NCBI RefSeq assembly: GCF_001484685.1
Contig: NZ_CP012200.1
Coordinates: forward strand, 1,358,321 to 1,422,320
Source: Thermococcus sp. 2319x1
GTDB lineage: Archaea > Methanobacteriota_B > Thermococci > Thermococcales > Thermococcaceae
DNA length: 64,000 bases
Direction: 5' to 3'
Every line of letters starts with the position of its first letter. Within the stretch, counting starts at the first letter, position 1. Positions 19,192-29,300 of the stretch are shown here, one piece after another. The notes under the pieces are model-generated. The model was not told the origin of the DNA. It worked only from the letters and a program-made list of their open reading frames with translations, and ran no database searches. The translations under genes were made by a program, and so were the position numbers.

Positions 19192-20054
19192 ATCAGCCCC
19201 CTTGTGGATAGAGCATCCCAATAAGTGAATACAGGACCGTCTTTGCAGACGTATTTAATAGAAGTGCTCGTTCCCACGATGCAGTGGCCACATTTCCCAA
19301 CCCCACAGCGCATTCTTCTTTCGAGGGTCATGTAAATCCTTCCCGGAGAGAGCTTTCTATCTAAGAGTTCCTTGATGACGTATTTGTACATCACCGGCGG
19401 ACCGCAGATTAGTGCATAGGTGTTTTCAACGTCAAAGGTTTCTCCTCTAAAGAGATCAGTAACGACACCTTTGCATACCCTCGGTGAATAGCCCTTCTCC
19501 AAGTAAATGCACGATGGAGTCTCCACCTCGTAGGCAAGCTTCACATGACAGTTCATGTCCTCCCCGTGCTTCAGTAGATGGATTATCTCATCCCTGAAGA
19601 GAATGTCCTCGTAGGCTTTGGTTCCATAGAAAAGATAGATTTCCTCATATTTCCCCGTATCCAAGGCATACCACAGCACTGACCTCAAAGGTGCCATTCC
19701 CAAACCGCCAGCCACAAGAACCAAAGTCGATCCTTCCATCTTTTCCATTGGAAAGCCATTGCCATAAGGACCTCTAATCCCAACTACGTCACCCTCTTTG
19801 AGCTTATGCATGTATTTTGTCATTCTCCCAACCCTTCTAACACAAAGCTGAAAGTAGCCTTCTCTAGTAGGAGTTGAGCACAGGCTTATCGGAAATTCCC
19901 CAAAACCCCTTATATCAACTATAACAAACTGTCCGGGCTTGTATTTGAAGCTTCTGTTGAGCTCTGGATCGACAAATCGAAGTGTGAAAAGCTTTTCCCT
20001 TGAGGTGAGCTCCTTCACTTCCAAAATCCTCGCCTCGTATGTCTGAAACGTCAT
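19188..20054 (-). CDS. hydG: Sulfhydrogenase II gamma subunit (NAD(P)H/FAD)
   Basis: A 288-residue flavin reductase-like subunit. The FAD domain (FKYKPGQFVIVDI, FPISLCSTP, about 36-66) precedes an NAD(P) domain (LVAGGLGMAPLRSVLW, about 111-126; ALICGPPVMYK). A C-terminal Cys cluster RRMRCGVGKCGHCIVG binds [2Fe-2S]. It exchanges electrons between NADPH and the hydrogenase core. Its ATG overlaps the hydB stop (ATGA) and its stop overlaps hydD. Confidence 0.94.
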   Translation of the reverse strand: MTFQTYEARILEVKELTSREKLFTLRFVDPELNRSFKYKPGQFVIVDIRGFGEFPISLCSTPTREGYFQLCVRRVGRMTKYMHKLKEGDVVGIRGPYGNGFPMEKMEGSTLVLVAGGLGMAPLRSVLWYALDTGKYEEIYLFYGTKAYEDILFRDEIIHLLKHGEDMNCHVKLAYEVETPSCIYLEKGYSPRVCKGVVTDLFRGETFDVENTYALICGPPVMYKYVIKELLDRKLSPGRIYMTLERRMRCGVGKCGHCIVGTSTSIKYVCKDGPVFTYWDALSTRGLI

Positions 20055-21064
20055 TGTAATCCCTCCCTCACCTCATCGAGAACCTTGACGTGCTCTATCT
20101 TAGCCGGACAGAACTCGTCACACCTTCCGCATCCAATACAGTTAAAGCCCGCTGAAGGATCAAAGTAGCTCTTGCAGTAATAGCGGTGCCTGAAGCGATC
20201 TAAACGGGTTGGTCTAAAGTTATGTCCTCCAGCAACCAGACCGTGGCTTTCCATGAAGCAGGAATCGTATCTCCTAACCCTTACTGCCTCATAGGCGTTC
20301 ATCCACAGGTCACACACTTCATAGCATCTACACGTCGGACAAACCATGTTGCAGTTGCCACAGCCCAGGCATATTTTTTCATATTTCTTCCATACCGGGC
20401 TGTTGTAGGCTAAATCGAGCATGTCTTCAAGACCCTCCTTGTTGAGATGCTTTTTGAATGAGTTTGCCCTCTTCTCCTCAAACTCCCTGAAGTTCTTCAT
20501 ATCCTCTTCAGTCAGCTCCTCGAAGAGCTCCTCATTTTCCCATGCAATCTCGTGTCCTTTAACACTACCAACCCTCACTAACCAGCCATCGGGGAGCTCG
20601 TGCAAAAATAGATCAAAGCCGTGCATGGCGAAATCCGTGCCAAGGCTTTTGCAGAAGCAGTATTCATCTGGCATACAGCTCATGCCGATTATTATCGAAT
20701 TCTCCCTTCTTTTCTTGTAGTAGGGATCTACTGGCTCGGCAAGGTAAACCTTGTCAAGTATTTCCAATCCGTGAATATCGCATGAATGAACCCCAAAGAG
20801 GACTATTGGCTCGACCCCATTGCTCTCTTCCCATCTACCCCCTTTAAGTCTAAGCATTTCATCCTTAGGCCTCACAAAGAACTTCTTCGGGGGAAGCATT
20901 GTTCTGGTGTAATCAAAGGCTATCTCGGAAGGTTTCTCGACATGCTGGAAGGAATAGATGTTCCCCTTTTTCACCGGGGCATACACTTTGCCCCACTTCT
21001 TCAAAGAGTTGAAGAACTCCTCAAAATTTTCCTGGGGTAGCTTTACATATCGCAAGACAATCAC
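20051..21064 (-). CDS. hydB: Sulfhydrogenase II beta subunit (ferredoxin-like)
   Basis: A 337-residue subunit with C-terminal [4Fe-4S] motifs CLGCGNCNMVCPTCRC (about 232-247) and CIGCGRCDEFCP (about 314-325). A conserved Cys/His N-terminal half is also present (GVHSCDIHGLEIL, SCMPDEYCFC). It relates to the anaerobic sulfite reductase A subunit and the sulfhydrogenase beta family. It is the first gene of the BGDA operon. The start is GTG 21064; the leader would be about 25 bases from a TATA at 21111-21120. A full SurR consensus lies just upstream of that. Confidence 0.94.
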   Translation of the reverse strand: MIVLRYVKLPQENFEEFFNSLKKWGKVYAPVKKGNIYSFQHVEKPSEIAFDYTRTMLPPKKFFVRPKDEMLRLKGGRWEESNGVEPIVLFGVHSCDIHGLEILDKVYLAEPVDPYYKKRRENSIIIGMSCMPDEYCFCKSLGTDFAMHGFDLFLHELPDGWLVRVGSVKGHEIAWENEELFEELTEEDMKNFREFEEKRANSFKKHLNKEGLEDMLDLAYNSPVWKKYEKICLGCGNCNMVCPTCRCYEVCDLWMNAYEAVRVRRYDSCFMESHGLVAGGHNFRPTRLDRFRHRYYCKSYFDPSAGFNCIGCGRCDEFCPAKIEHVKVLDEVREGLQ

Positions 21065-21110
21065 CCGAATTCATTATTCAATTTTATATTTGTAAAGAAC
21101 CGATTTAAGG

Positions 21111-21149
21111 ATTTTTTAAACAGAAGGTGGCCAACCAAATGTTACAAAC
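21111..21149 (-). promoter_or_regulatory. SurR site and TATA box of the sulfhydrogenase II operon
   Basis: On the minus strand GTTTGTAACATTTGGTT (21149-21133) is an exact match to the SurR consensus GTT-N3-AAC-N5-GTT. Twelve bases further is a TATA-like TTTAAAAAAT (21120-21111). An operator just upstream of BRE/TATA is the activating position known for SurR at hydrogenase promoters of P. furiosus, where oxidised SurR (sulfur present) lets go. A second TATA candidate (AATATAAAAT, 21090-21081) would leave almost no leader. Confidence 0.8.
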
Positions 21150-21155
21150 ATATAC

Positions 21156-21244
21156 TTTATAGTACACTAACGATGATTGATGATATTTTATAACTGAGAG
21201 TATAATAATGAGCATCAATGTCCTTCTCTGGAAAAGGTTTATAT
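21156..21244 (+). promoter_or_regulatory. Promoter region of the nfn genes
   Basis: The closest promoter is AAAAGGTTTATATCAG with TATA at 21238-21244, giving a transcription start near 21268 and a leader of about 10 bases with GGTGAT. A second TATA-like element, TTTATAG at 21156-21162, is followed by TACACTAACGA, nearly identical to the sequence at the thermosome TATA box. Read on the plus strand, the SurR core GTTACAAAC (21141-21149) also lies just before this distal element, so SurR may touch both directions. Confidence 0.55.
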
Positions 21245-21278
21245 CAGTAAACCTCCAAACTAATAGTGGTGATGTCTC

Positions 21279-22115
21279 GTGTTCAGAATAGTTCACAAGG
21301 AAATATTAGCCCCACATATTAATCTTTTTGAAATAGAAGCACCCAGAATAGCTAAACATGCGAAACCGGGGCAATTTGTCATCATAAGGCTCCACGAAAG
21401 GGGAGAAAGAATCCCCCTAACTATAGCGGATACAAATCCCGAAAGGGGTACAATAACGATAGTTGCCCAAGAGGTCGGGAAAACTACCTATGAGTTAGGG
21501 ACGTATGAGGCAGGGCAGTACCTTCTGGACGTTCTGGGGCCCTTGGGACAGCCAAGTCATATAGACAACTTTGGGACAGTGGTTATGATAGGTGGTGGAG
21601 TAGGAGTGGCCGAGATGTATCCCGTAGCTAAGGCGATGAAAGAAGCGGGAAACTACGTGATATCCATATTAGGTTTTAGGACCAAGGAACTCGTTTTTTG
21701 GGAGGATAAGCTAAGATCCGTAAGTGATGAGGTGATAGTAACAACCAACGATGGGAGCTATGGGATGAAAGGATTTACAACCCACGCACTGCAAAAGCTG
21801 ATTGATGAGGGAAGAAAAATAGACCTCGTGCATGCTGTAGGACCGACTATTATGATGAAATTCGTCGCAGAGCTGACGAGACCTTATGGAATCAAAACTG
21901 TGGTTAGTCTAAACCCAATAATGGTCGATGCAACAGGCATGTGCGGTGTATGCAGGGTCACGGTAGGGGGAGAGGTAAAATTTGCATGCGTAGATGGGCC
22001 GGAGTTCGATGGGCATGAAGTTGATTTTGATGAGCTTATGAGAAGGCTGGATTATTATAAAGATTTGGAGAAGCTTTCATTTGAAAAATGGAAGCGCGAG
22101 AGGGGGATGGTTTAA
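21279..22115 (+). CDS. sudB: Ferredoxin:NADP oxidoreductase small subunit (NfnI/SudB)
   Basis: A 278-residue FAD/NAD-binding subunit with GQFVIIRLHERGERIPLTI (FAD, about 31-49) and VMIGGGVGVAEMYPVAKAM (nucleotide loop). The C-terminal DATGMCGVCRVTVGGEVKFACVDGP stretch supplies the [2Fe-2S] Cys ligands. With SudA it forms the electron-bifurcating Nfn complex (also called sulfide dehydrogenase) that couples ferredoxin, NADH and NADPH. The start is GTG 21279 after GGTGATGTCTC. It is divergent from the hydrogenase operon, as in P. furiosus. Confidence 0.93.
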   Translation: MFRIVHKEILAPHINLFEIEAPRIAKHAKPGQFVIIRLHERGERIPLTIADTNPERGTITIVAQEVGKTTYELGTYEAGQYLLDVLGPLGQPSHIDNFGTVVMIGGGVGVAEMYPVAKAMKEAGNYVISILGFRTKELVFWEDKLRSVSDEVIVTTNDGSYGMKGFTTHALQKLIDEGRKIDLVHAVGPTIMMKFVAELTRPYGIKTVVSLNPIMVDATGMCGVCRVTVGGEVKFACVDGPEFDGHEVDFDELMRRLDYYKDLEKLSFEKWKRERGMV

Positions 22116-23519
<1,404 letters not shown>

Positions 23520-23549
23520 ACCTCCCTACCCTCTATTTTTGGTGATAGT

Positions 23550-24092
23550 ATGGAGTTCTTTGAGGTTGTCAAAAAGAGGAGAAGCATTAGAAAATATCAG
23601 AAGAAAAAGATTCCAGAGGAATATGTGGAGAAGATTCTTGAGGCGGCATTTTATTCCCCAAGCTCAAGGAACAGAAGACCATGGCACTTCGTAGTTGTTG
23701 ACGAGGAAGGGCTTATCAAAAAGCTAGCTCAAACAAGACCGGCGTTGGAGTTTTTGGAAACAGCACCTTTAGCAATAGTTGTATGCGGAGATGAGGAAAT
23801 AAGCTCCGCTTGGGTGTTTGATGCATCTATAGCGGCAGAGCACATACAGCTGGCTGCCACGGCATTAGGATTAGGGACATGTTGGGGTCATGTGCTTGAG
23901 AGGATGCACAACAAAGAGAAGAGCGCTGAAGATTACGTGAGAGAACTCCTAGGAATTCCAGAACATATAAGAGTTTTGTGCATCATCGGTATAGGTTACC
24001 CAGCAGAAGAAAAGCCGTCCCACAGTGAAAAAGAAGTAATGTGGGGGAGAGTTCACCGGAACAGGTTTGGAAACTCATGGAAAATGAAGTAA
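23550..24092 (+). CDS. Nitroreductase family flavoprotein
   Basis: A 180-residue FMN-dependent NAD(P)H oxidoreductase. Family signatures are RRSIRKYQKKKIPEEYVEKILEAA (about 10-33), SSRNRRPWHFVVVD (FMN phosphate binding), and the C-terminal ATALGLGTCWGHVL and GIGYPAEEKPSH. The substrate cannot be told from sequence. Start ATG 23550 follows GGTGATAGT. It lies 30 bases after sudA and may share its transcript. Confidence 0.92.
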   Translation: MEFFEVVKKRRSIRKYQKKKIPEEYVEKILEAAFYSPSSRNRRPWHFVVVDEEGLIKKLAQTRPALEFLETAPLAIVVCGDEEISSAWVFDASIAAEHIQLAATALGLGTCWGHVLERMHNKEKSAEDYVRELLGIPEHIRVLCIIGIGYPAEEKPSHSEKEVMWGRVHRNRFGNSWKMK

Positions 24093-24097
24093 AAAAG

Positions 24098-25003
24098 CTA
24101 AATAACAGCAGGAATCCCGGGAACTCTTGGGAAAGGCTGTACTTCAGCTATGTGCTTTGCGCCAACTATATACCTAACAAGCCTCTCCACTCCAATGCCG
24201 GCTCCAGCAGAGGGCTTAAGTTTTCCAGCTTTTGCAACCTCAAGGTAAGGCCTAAAGGCCTCCAAGCTTAACCCGCTTTCCTTAAGCTTTCTAACTATCA
24301 CATCGTACTGCCACTCCCTTTCTCCACCGCTTGAAACTTCTCCGTAACCTTCGGGCAGTATTAAATCATAGTTTCTAAAGTGCCCCGGCCTCTCTGGATC
24401 TTCCCTGTCGTAGAATTCCCTTGAGATGTCCGTTATCCAGAAAGGCTCGCTCATTGCCTTACTTGCCTTCTCATCGTCCCCAAACTCTTCCTCAACTTCC
24501 TCCATTGTGAAGCGCTTAAACGGCGACTTAACCCTGGGCAGCTCCCTTCCTTCAAGCTCTTCCCACTTTCTTGTCTCCTTAAAAAGCCCGGCAATAAGCT
24601 CCTCAATTAACCCAATAACATCGTCCATGGTGGCGTAGGCTATCTCAAAGTCGAGCTGGGTAAATTCATACGCATGCCTTCCATCGTCTCTATCCCTCTC
24701 TTCAAGCCTGATGTTTGGTGAAAGAACAAATATCTTTTCCAGTCCCATCGCTATGGCAAACTGCTTATGCAGAATCATGCTGTGCATAAGCTTGAGCCTT
24801 GTGCCGTAAGCTTCAATTTCTGGGGCCCTCATTTTACTCGCCGCCGGATCTGGCCACAGGGGATCGGTTATCGAGCTAAGCATAACCGGCAAGAGCCACT
24901 TAAAGCCCCTCTTCACAAAGAAGTCTGTCATGTAGTCTATAACTTTCGTCTGCACTCTCATCGCCTTTTCAATATCCCTGCTTACAAGTTGAACAGCGTT
25001 CAT
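24098..25003 (-). CDS. asnA: AsnRS-like archaeal asparagine synthetase (AS-AR)
   Basis: A 301-residue class II aminoacyl-tRNA synthetase catalytic core without an anticodon-binding domain. Motif 2 (about RLEERDRDDGRHAYEFTQLDFE) and motif 3 (GAGIGVERLVRYIVG, near 275) are visible. In Pyrococcus abyssi the homologous stand-alone core is an ATP-dependent asparagine synthetase from aspartate and ammonia. ATG 25003 follows GGTGATGCTC; the frame stays open a further 51 bases upstream without a signal. Convergent with the nitroreductase gene. Confidence 0.87.
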   Translation of the reverse strand: MNAVQLVSRDIEKAMRVQTKVIDYMTDFFVKRGFKWLLPVMLSSITDPLWPDPAASKMRAPEIEAYGTRLKLMHSMILHKQFAIAMGLEKIFVLSPNIRLEERDRDDGRHAYEFTQLDFEIAYATMDDVIGLIEELIAGLFKETRKWEELEGRELPRVKSPFKRFTMEEVEEEFGDDEKASKAMSEPFWITDISREFYDREDPERPGHFRNYDLILPEGYGEVSSGGEREWQYDVIVRKLKESGLSLEAFRPYLEVAKAGKLKPSAGAGIGVERLVRYIVGAKHIAEVQPFPRVPGIPAVI

Positions 25004-25218
25004 GAGCATCACCAGTATGAGGAATTCCCGAAGTCCTATATGTACTTTGTGCAAAAAACTTTGAAAAATTGGTAAATTTGCAAAGAAATAGGGCTATTAT
25101 CTTAGATTTTATCCAACAGGTTTATAAAAAACATTGACACAATTCTCACAAACCGCAACTATGGACCTTCAATCTCAATAAGAAGTCACAAGAAGAGAAG
25201 ATAAGAAAGGAAAAGACT

Positions 25219-27417
25219 TCACTGCTGTGGACAGACGTCCTTCTCTGTTGGTGGATTGGGATCAAGGCCTTTTCTCTGTCTTATCTGTCTTATGATGTTT
25301 ATTGCGAGTTCATTTGGAACCCTCTTGAAGCCAGCGTGCTCTGTGCTCCACAACGCTCTACCGCTCGTTGCACCCCTAATTGCCCCTGCAAATCCGAACA
25401 TCTCCGCCACTGGAGCCTCTGCAATGATAATCATCACCTCACCTTCTTGCCTCATGTCAACAAGCTGTCCTCTTCTCTGGTTGAGCTCTCTGCTGACAGC
25501 ACCCATGTATTCGTATGGAACGTTAATAATGACCTTCTGGTATGGCTCGTAAAGAACTGGGTTTGCCTTCATCATTGCACAGTGGATAGCGGTTCTAATT
25601 GCCGGGTAAATCTGAGCTGGACCTCTGTGAACGTTATCCTCGTGAATCTTTGCATCCATGAGTCTAACTATTACCTTCATTACAGGCTCTCTGGCAAGTG
25701 GTCCCTCGTCCATTGCCTGGTGGAAACCATCTACAAGGAGATCCATAACTTCGTTGAGGTACTGGATACCCTTGGTGTTGTCAAGGAACATGTTGCCATT
25801 GTAAACATCAACTATACCCTTGGCCATCTCATAGTCCATCCCAAGCTCTGCGAGCTTCTTTGCAACAGCCTTTGGATCTTTTGGTCTTCCTTCCGGTATT
25901 TCACCCTCTTTAATTGCCTGGTAAATCTCATCCGGCATTGGTTCAACAACAATGTAGAACCTGTTGTGCTTGTTTGGTGACTTTCCTTCGACTATTGGGC
26001 TTTGCTTTGTAATGCTTTCTCTGTAAACGACGATTGGCTCTGAAACATCAACATCAACGCCCCATTTATCCTTAAGGTGCACGAGCTTGACCTCAAGGTG
26101 GAGCTCACCCATACCGCTAAGCAAGTGTTGTCCCGTCTCCTCGTCAATCTTGACGTGGAGTGTTGGATCTTCCTTGGCGAGCTGTCTGAGAGCTTCGATA
26201 AGCCTTGGTAAGTCTTTGACGTTCTTGGCCTCAACGGCCACTGTAACGACGGGCTCGCTTATGTAGTGAAGTGCCTCAAACGGTTCGATTTGCTCCTCGC
26301 TAACTGTTTCACCGGCCATTGCATCTTTCAAACCTGTTACGGCAACTATGTTACCTGCCGGGATGGCTTCCATGTTGATTCTCTCTGGTCCCATATAGAT
26401 ACCAACCTGCTGGATTCTTGCCTTTCTCTTAGCGGTGATGAGGTAAACCTCTTGACCCGTCTTTACGGTACCGCTCCATACTCTACCGGTTGCAACCTCA
26501 CCGGCGTGCTTGTCAATAATGATCTTTGTAACAACCATGGCCATCTTTCCATTTGGATCACAGTTAAGCATCGCCTGACCAATCTCGCTCTCGATGTCCC
26601 CTCTCCAAAGGTGCGGAATTCTGTACTTTTGAGCCTGCAATGGATTTGGAAGGTGCCTAACTACCATGTCCAGAACAACCACGTGAAGTGGAGCCTTCTT
26701 TCTAAGGGTCTTCAAATCACCGGCGTTTGTTAAGTCAATGATGTCCTTGAACGAGACACCGGTCTTCCTCATGTAGGGAACGCTGAGTGCCCAGTTGTAG
26801 TAAGCTGAACCGAAGGCAACGCTACCGTCCTCAACTTTAACAAGCCACTTGTCCTTGAACTCCGGAGGAGCGTACCTCCTAATCAAACGGTTTACGTCGG
26901 TAATTACCTTGACAAACCTCTCTTGCATCTGTTGCGGGGTAAGCTTGAGCTCTTTAATGAGTCTGTCAACCTTGTTGATGAAGAGAACCGGCTTGACGTA
27001 CTCTCTCAAAGCCTGTCTAAGTACCGTCTCCGTCTGGGGCATTACACCTTCAACGGCATCCACAACGATTATTGCTCCATCTATGGCCCTCATTGCTCTT
27101 GTAACGTCACCACCGAAGTCAACGTGACCTGGAGTGTCAATGAGGTTGATAAGGTACTTCTGCCCCTCATACTCGTGAATCATTGAAACGTTGGCGGCGT
27201 TAATTGTAATACCTCTTGCCTGTTCTTGCTCATCGAAGTCAAGCACGAGCTGCTTTCCTGCAAGTTCTTCGCTGATCATTCCCGCTCCGGCCAACAGGTT
27301 GTCACTAAGTGTCGTCTTACCGTGGTCAATGTGAGCGGCAATACCCATATTTCTAATTCTCTCCGGTTGAGTCATCAACTGCTTGATTTCCTTAATCATC
27401 TCTTCCCTTTTTCCCAT
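25219..27417 (-). CDS. fusA: Elongation factor EF-2
   Basis: A 732-residue translocase GTPase. G1 is [11 protein letters not shown] (about 27-37), G3 DTPGHVDF, G4 NKVD. Domain IV contains [17 protein letters not shown], whose second His is the expected diphthamide target. Length and order are normal. A TATA-like AGATTTATAACTG lies near 27475 on the minus strand, and GGTGGTGCGAT precedes the ATG. Several opposite-strand open frames over it are coding shadows. Confidence 0.98.
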   Translation of the reverse strand: MGKREEMIKEIKQLMTQPERIRNMGIAAHIDHGKTTLSDNLLAGAGMISEELAGKQLVLDFDEQEQARGITINAANVSMIHEYEGQKYLINLIDTPGHVDFGGDVTRAMRAIDGAIIVVDAVEGVMPQTETVLRQALREYVKPVLFINKVDRLIKELKLTPQQMQERFVKVITDVNRLIRRYAPPEFKDKWLVKVEDGSVAFGSAYYNWALSVPYMRKTGVSFKDIIDLTNAGDLKTLRKKAPLHVVVLDMVVRHLPNPLQAQKYRIPHLWRGDIESEIGQAMLNCDPNGKMAMVVTKIIIDKHAGEVATGRVWSGTVKTGQEVYLITAKRKARIQQVGIYMGPERINMEAIPAGNIVAVTGLKDAMAGETVSEEQIEPFEALHYISEPVVTVAVEAKNVKDLPRLIEALRQLAKEDPTLHVKIDEETGQHLLSGMGELHLEVKLVHLKDKWGVDVDVSEPIVVYRESITKQSPIVEGKSPNKHNRFYIVVEPMPDEIYQAIKEGEIPEGRPKDPKAVAKKLAELGMDYEMAKGIVDVYNGNMFLDNTKGIQYLNEVMDLLVDGFHQAMDEGPLAREPVMKVIVRLMDAKIHEDNVHRGPAQIYPAIRTAIHCAMMKANPVLYEPYQKVIINVPYEYMGAVSRELNQRRGQLVDMRQEGEVMIIIAEAPVAEMFGFAGAIRGATSGRALWSTEHAGFKRVPNELAINIIRQIRQRKGLDPNPPTEKDVCPQQ

Positions 27418-27489
27418 ATCGCACCACCTAAAACATTGATCGTCAGTTCATCATTCACTTCAAAAGTTCAGTTATAAATCTTTCCATAA

Positions 27490-28290
27490 CTATTTCCCGA
27501 ACCTCCTGTGACGTTTTTGATATTCTCTTATTATCCTCAAAAAGTCAATCTTCCTGAATTCGGGGAAATACACATCAACGAAGAAAAGCTCGCTATAGGC
27601 AATCTGATAAAGAAGGAAATTGCTTATCCTTATCTCTCCACCCGTTCTTATAACTATATCCGGGTCAGACATGTTGGGCACATAAAGATACCTCTTCAAG
27701 AGCTCCTCGTTTATTTCGTTTTTGCTCAGCTTTCCAGCTTGAACGTCTTCAACAATCCTCTTCACGGCATCGACAATCTCGCTTCTCCCCCCGTAGGCAA
27801 CGGCAATGTTTAGGGTATAGTTGTTGTATTTCCTCGTCGCTTTCTCAGCCTCTTCTGCCGCTTCTCTCACGTTCTTTGGCAACAGCTCCTTCCTGCCAAG
27901 GACGTTAACCCTTATGCCGTATTTATGAACTCTCTCATCGTAAATAAGCTCCTTAAACTTCTTTTCAAAGAGATCCATGAGCATCTTTACCTCTTCCTTG
28001 CTTCTCTTAAAGTTCTCAGTTGAGAAAGCGTAAACAGTCAGCGTCCTTATCCCCAGTTCCCTGCACCATTCAAGAATTTCTTCCAGCTTTCTGGAACCAA
28101 AAAGGTGACCGTACCAAGGGGGCTTGTCCAAAAGTCTTGCCCACCTTCTATTGCCATCCATTATGAGGGCCACATGCTTTGGTATTTTCTCAGGCTGAGA
28201 CTTAACTTTTTCAAGGAGGTAAGACTCATACAAGTCATAAGCGGGTTTAAATAAAATATGGGGAATTTTGGAAACAATCCTGTAGAGCAT
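27490..28290 (-). CDS. uppS: cis-Polyprenyl diphosphate synthase
   Basis: A 266-residue cis-prenyltransferase that builds the long polyprenyl diphosphate used as lipid carrier for glycosylation. Conserved: HVALIMDGNRRWAR (about 39-52, catalytic Asp), LTVYAFSTENFKRS, IRTGGEIRISNFLLYQIAYSELFF (diphosphate-binding Arg, near 220). The N-terminal 35 residues form an amphipathic helix. It sits head-to-tail with the carbonic anhydrase-like gene, six bases away. Confidence 0.94.
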   Translation of the reverse strand: MLYRIVSKIPHILFKPAYDLYESYLLEKVKSQPEKIPKHVALIMDGNRRWARLLDKPPWYGHLFGSRKLEEILEWCRELGIRTLTVYAFSTENFKRSKEEVKMLMDLFEKKFKELIYDERVHKYGIRVNVLGRKELLPKNVREAAEEAEKATRKYNNYTLNIAVAYGGRSEIVDAVKRIVEDVQAGKLSKNEINEELLKRYLYVPNMSDPDIVIRTGGEIRISNFLLYQIAYSELFFVDVYFPEFRKIDFLRIIREYQKRHRRFGK

Positions 28291-28296
28291 ATCCCT

Positions 28297-28821
28297 TCAC
28301 TCAATCTTCTTTCTCTTCGCCATGTGCATTTCGGCAAGCTCAATATAAATTTCGGCGTTTTTCTTTGTCATCTCTATTTCCTCTTCACTGAGCTGCCTCA
28401 CAACTTTGCCCGGGACGCCTACAACAAGGCTGTAATCTGGAATCTCCTTGCCCGGAGGTATTAAGGCCCCAGCCCCTATGATGACATGGTTTCCGATTTT
28501 TGCCCCATCCAACACCACGGCCCCCATTCCTACAATAACGTAGTTTCCAATCTTCGCTCCGTGGACAACTGCGTTGTGCCCTATTGTAACGTACTCCCCA
28601 ATTATCGTGGGCATCCCGTGGGAGGTGTGGATGCTGACGTTATCCTGAATGTTGGAGCCCCTTCCAACGTATATCTGCTCTATGTCCCCCCTCAGAACCG
28701 CTGAAGGCCAAACGCTCGTCTTCTCCTCTAAAACGACGTCTCCAATTATGTAAGCGTTCTCATCCACAAAAGCCGTTTCGTGAATTTTAGGTTTCCTCCC
28801 ATTTAGCTCGTAAATCACCAT
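28297..28821 (-). CDS. Gamma-type carbonic anhydrase family protein
   Basis: A 174-residue left-handed beta-helix protein made of hexapeptide repeats (VVLEEKTSVWPSAVLRGD through AKIGNHVIIGAGALI). The three zinc-ligand His positions are present: SIHTSHG for the first, then TIGHNAVVHG for the other two. The trimeric Pyrococcus homologue binds zinc and calcium; carbonic anhydrase activity is plausible but unproven for this branch. ATG 28821 follows GGTGGTAATC; the upstream 75 open bases are the shared promoter with hjc. Confidence 0.9.
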   Translation of the reverse strand: MVIYELNGRKPKIHETAFVDENAYIIGDVVLEEKTSVWPSAVLRGDIEQIYVGRGSNIQDNVSIHTSHGMPTIIGEYVTIGHNAVVHGAKIGNYVIVGMGAVVLDGAKIGNHVIIGAGALIPPGKEIPDYSLVVGVPGKVVRQLSEEEIEMTKKNAEIYIELAEMHMAKRKKIE

Positions 28822-28895
28822 GATTACCACCAGTAATGGCTGGATAAAACAACTTATAAACTTTAACACCCTAAAAGACATGTGGTGAAACGCCA

Positions 28896-29300
28896 ATGAG
28901 ATACCGAAAAGGTGCCAGTGCCGAGAGAGAGCTTATAAAAATGCTCGAAAAAGAGGGATTTGCCGTTGTTAGGTCAGCAGGAAGCAAAAAAGTTGATATA
29001 GTTGCAGGGAATGGTAGGCTTTACCTCTGCATTGAGGTTAAAACCACGAGGAGCGATAAACTCTATTTAAGCGAGGAAGAGGTTGAGAATATAAAAAGCT
29101 TTGCCAACAGATTTGGAGGAAAAGGAATCCTTGCCGTCAAATTCACAAACAACGGATGGTATTTTTTTGATGCTGAAAAGCTAAAAAAGAGCGGAAAAAA
29201 TTATAGAATAACCCTTCAAACGGCAAAGCATAAAGCCAAAACCTTTGACGAAATAGTTGGTAAGCAAAAATCTTTAATCGAGGTGATTGGAAGTGAATAA
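28896..29300 (+). CDS. hjc: Holliday junction resolvase Hjc
   Basis: A 134-residue nuclease resolving four-way DNA junctions. The PD-(D/E)XK core is visible: Glu in [15 protein letters not shown] (about 8-22), [12 protein letters not shown] with the Asp (about 27-38), and LCIEVKTTR with E-x-K (about 45-53). It has the usual archaeal length plus a short tail that overlaps the start of the next gene. ATG 28896 follows GGTGAAACGCC. Divergent from the carbonic anhydrase-like gene. Confidence 0.95.
   Translation: MRYRKGASAERELIKMLEKEGFAVVRSAGSKKVDIVAGNGRLYLCIEVKTTRSDKLYLSEEEVENIKSFANRFGGKGILAVKFTNNGWYFFDAEKLKKSGKNYRITLQTAKHKAKTFDEIVGKQKSLIEVIGSE

Noticed and set aside
21171-21225. Possible C/D box RNA (TGATGAT followed by CTGA)
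   Set aside because: A first C and D' pair is present, but the C' and final D boxes do not match and there is no closing stem.
25336-26733. Long plus-strand frames opposite EF-2
   Set aside because: Cys/Asn/Ser-rich composition unlike real proteins here, no start signals, and EF-2 is unambiguous.
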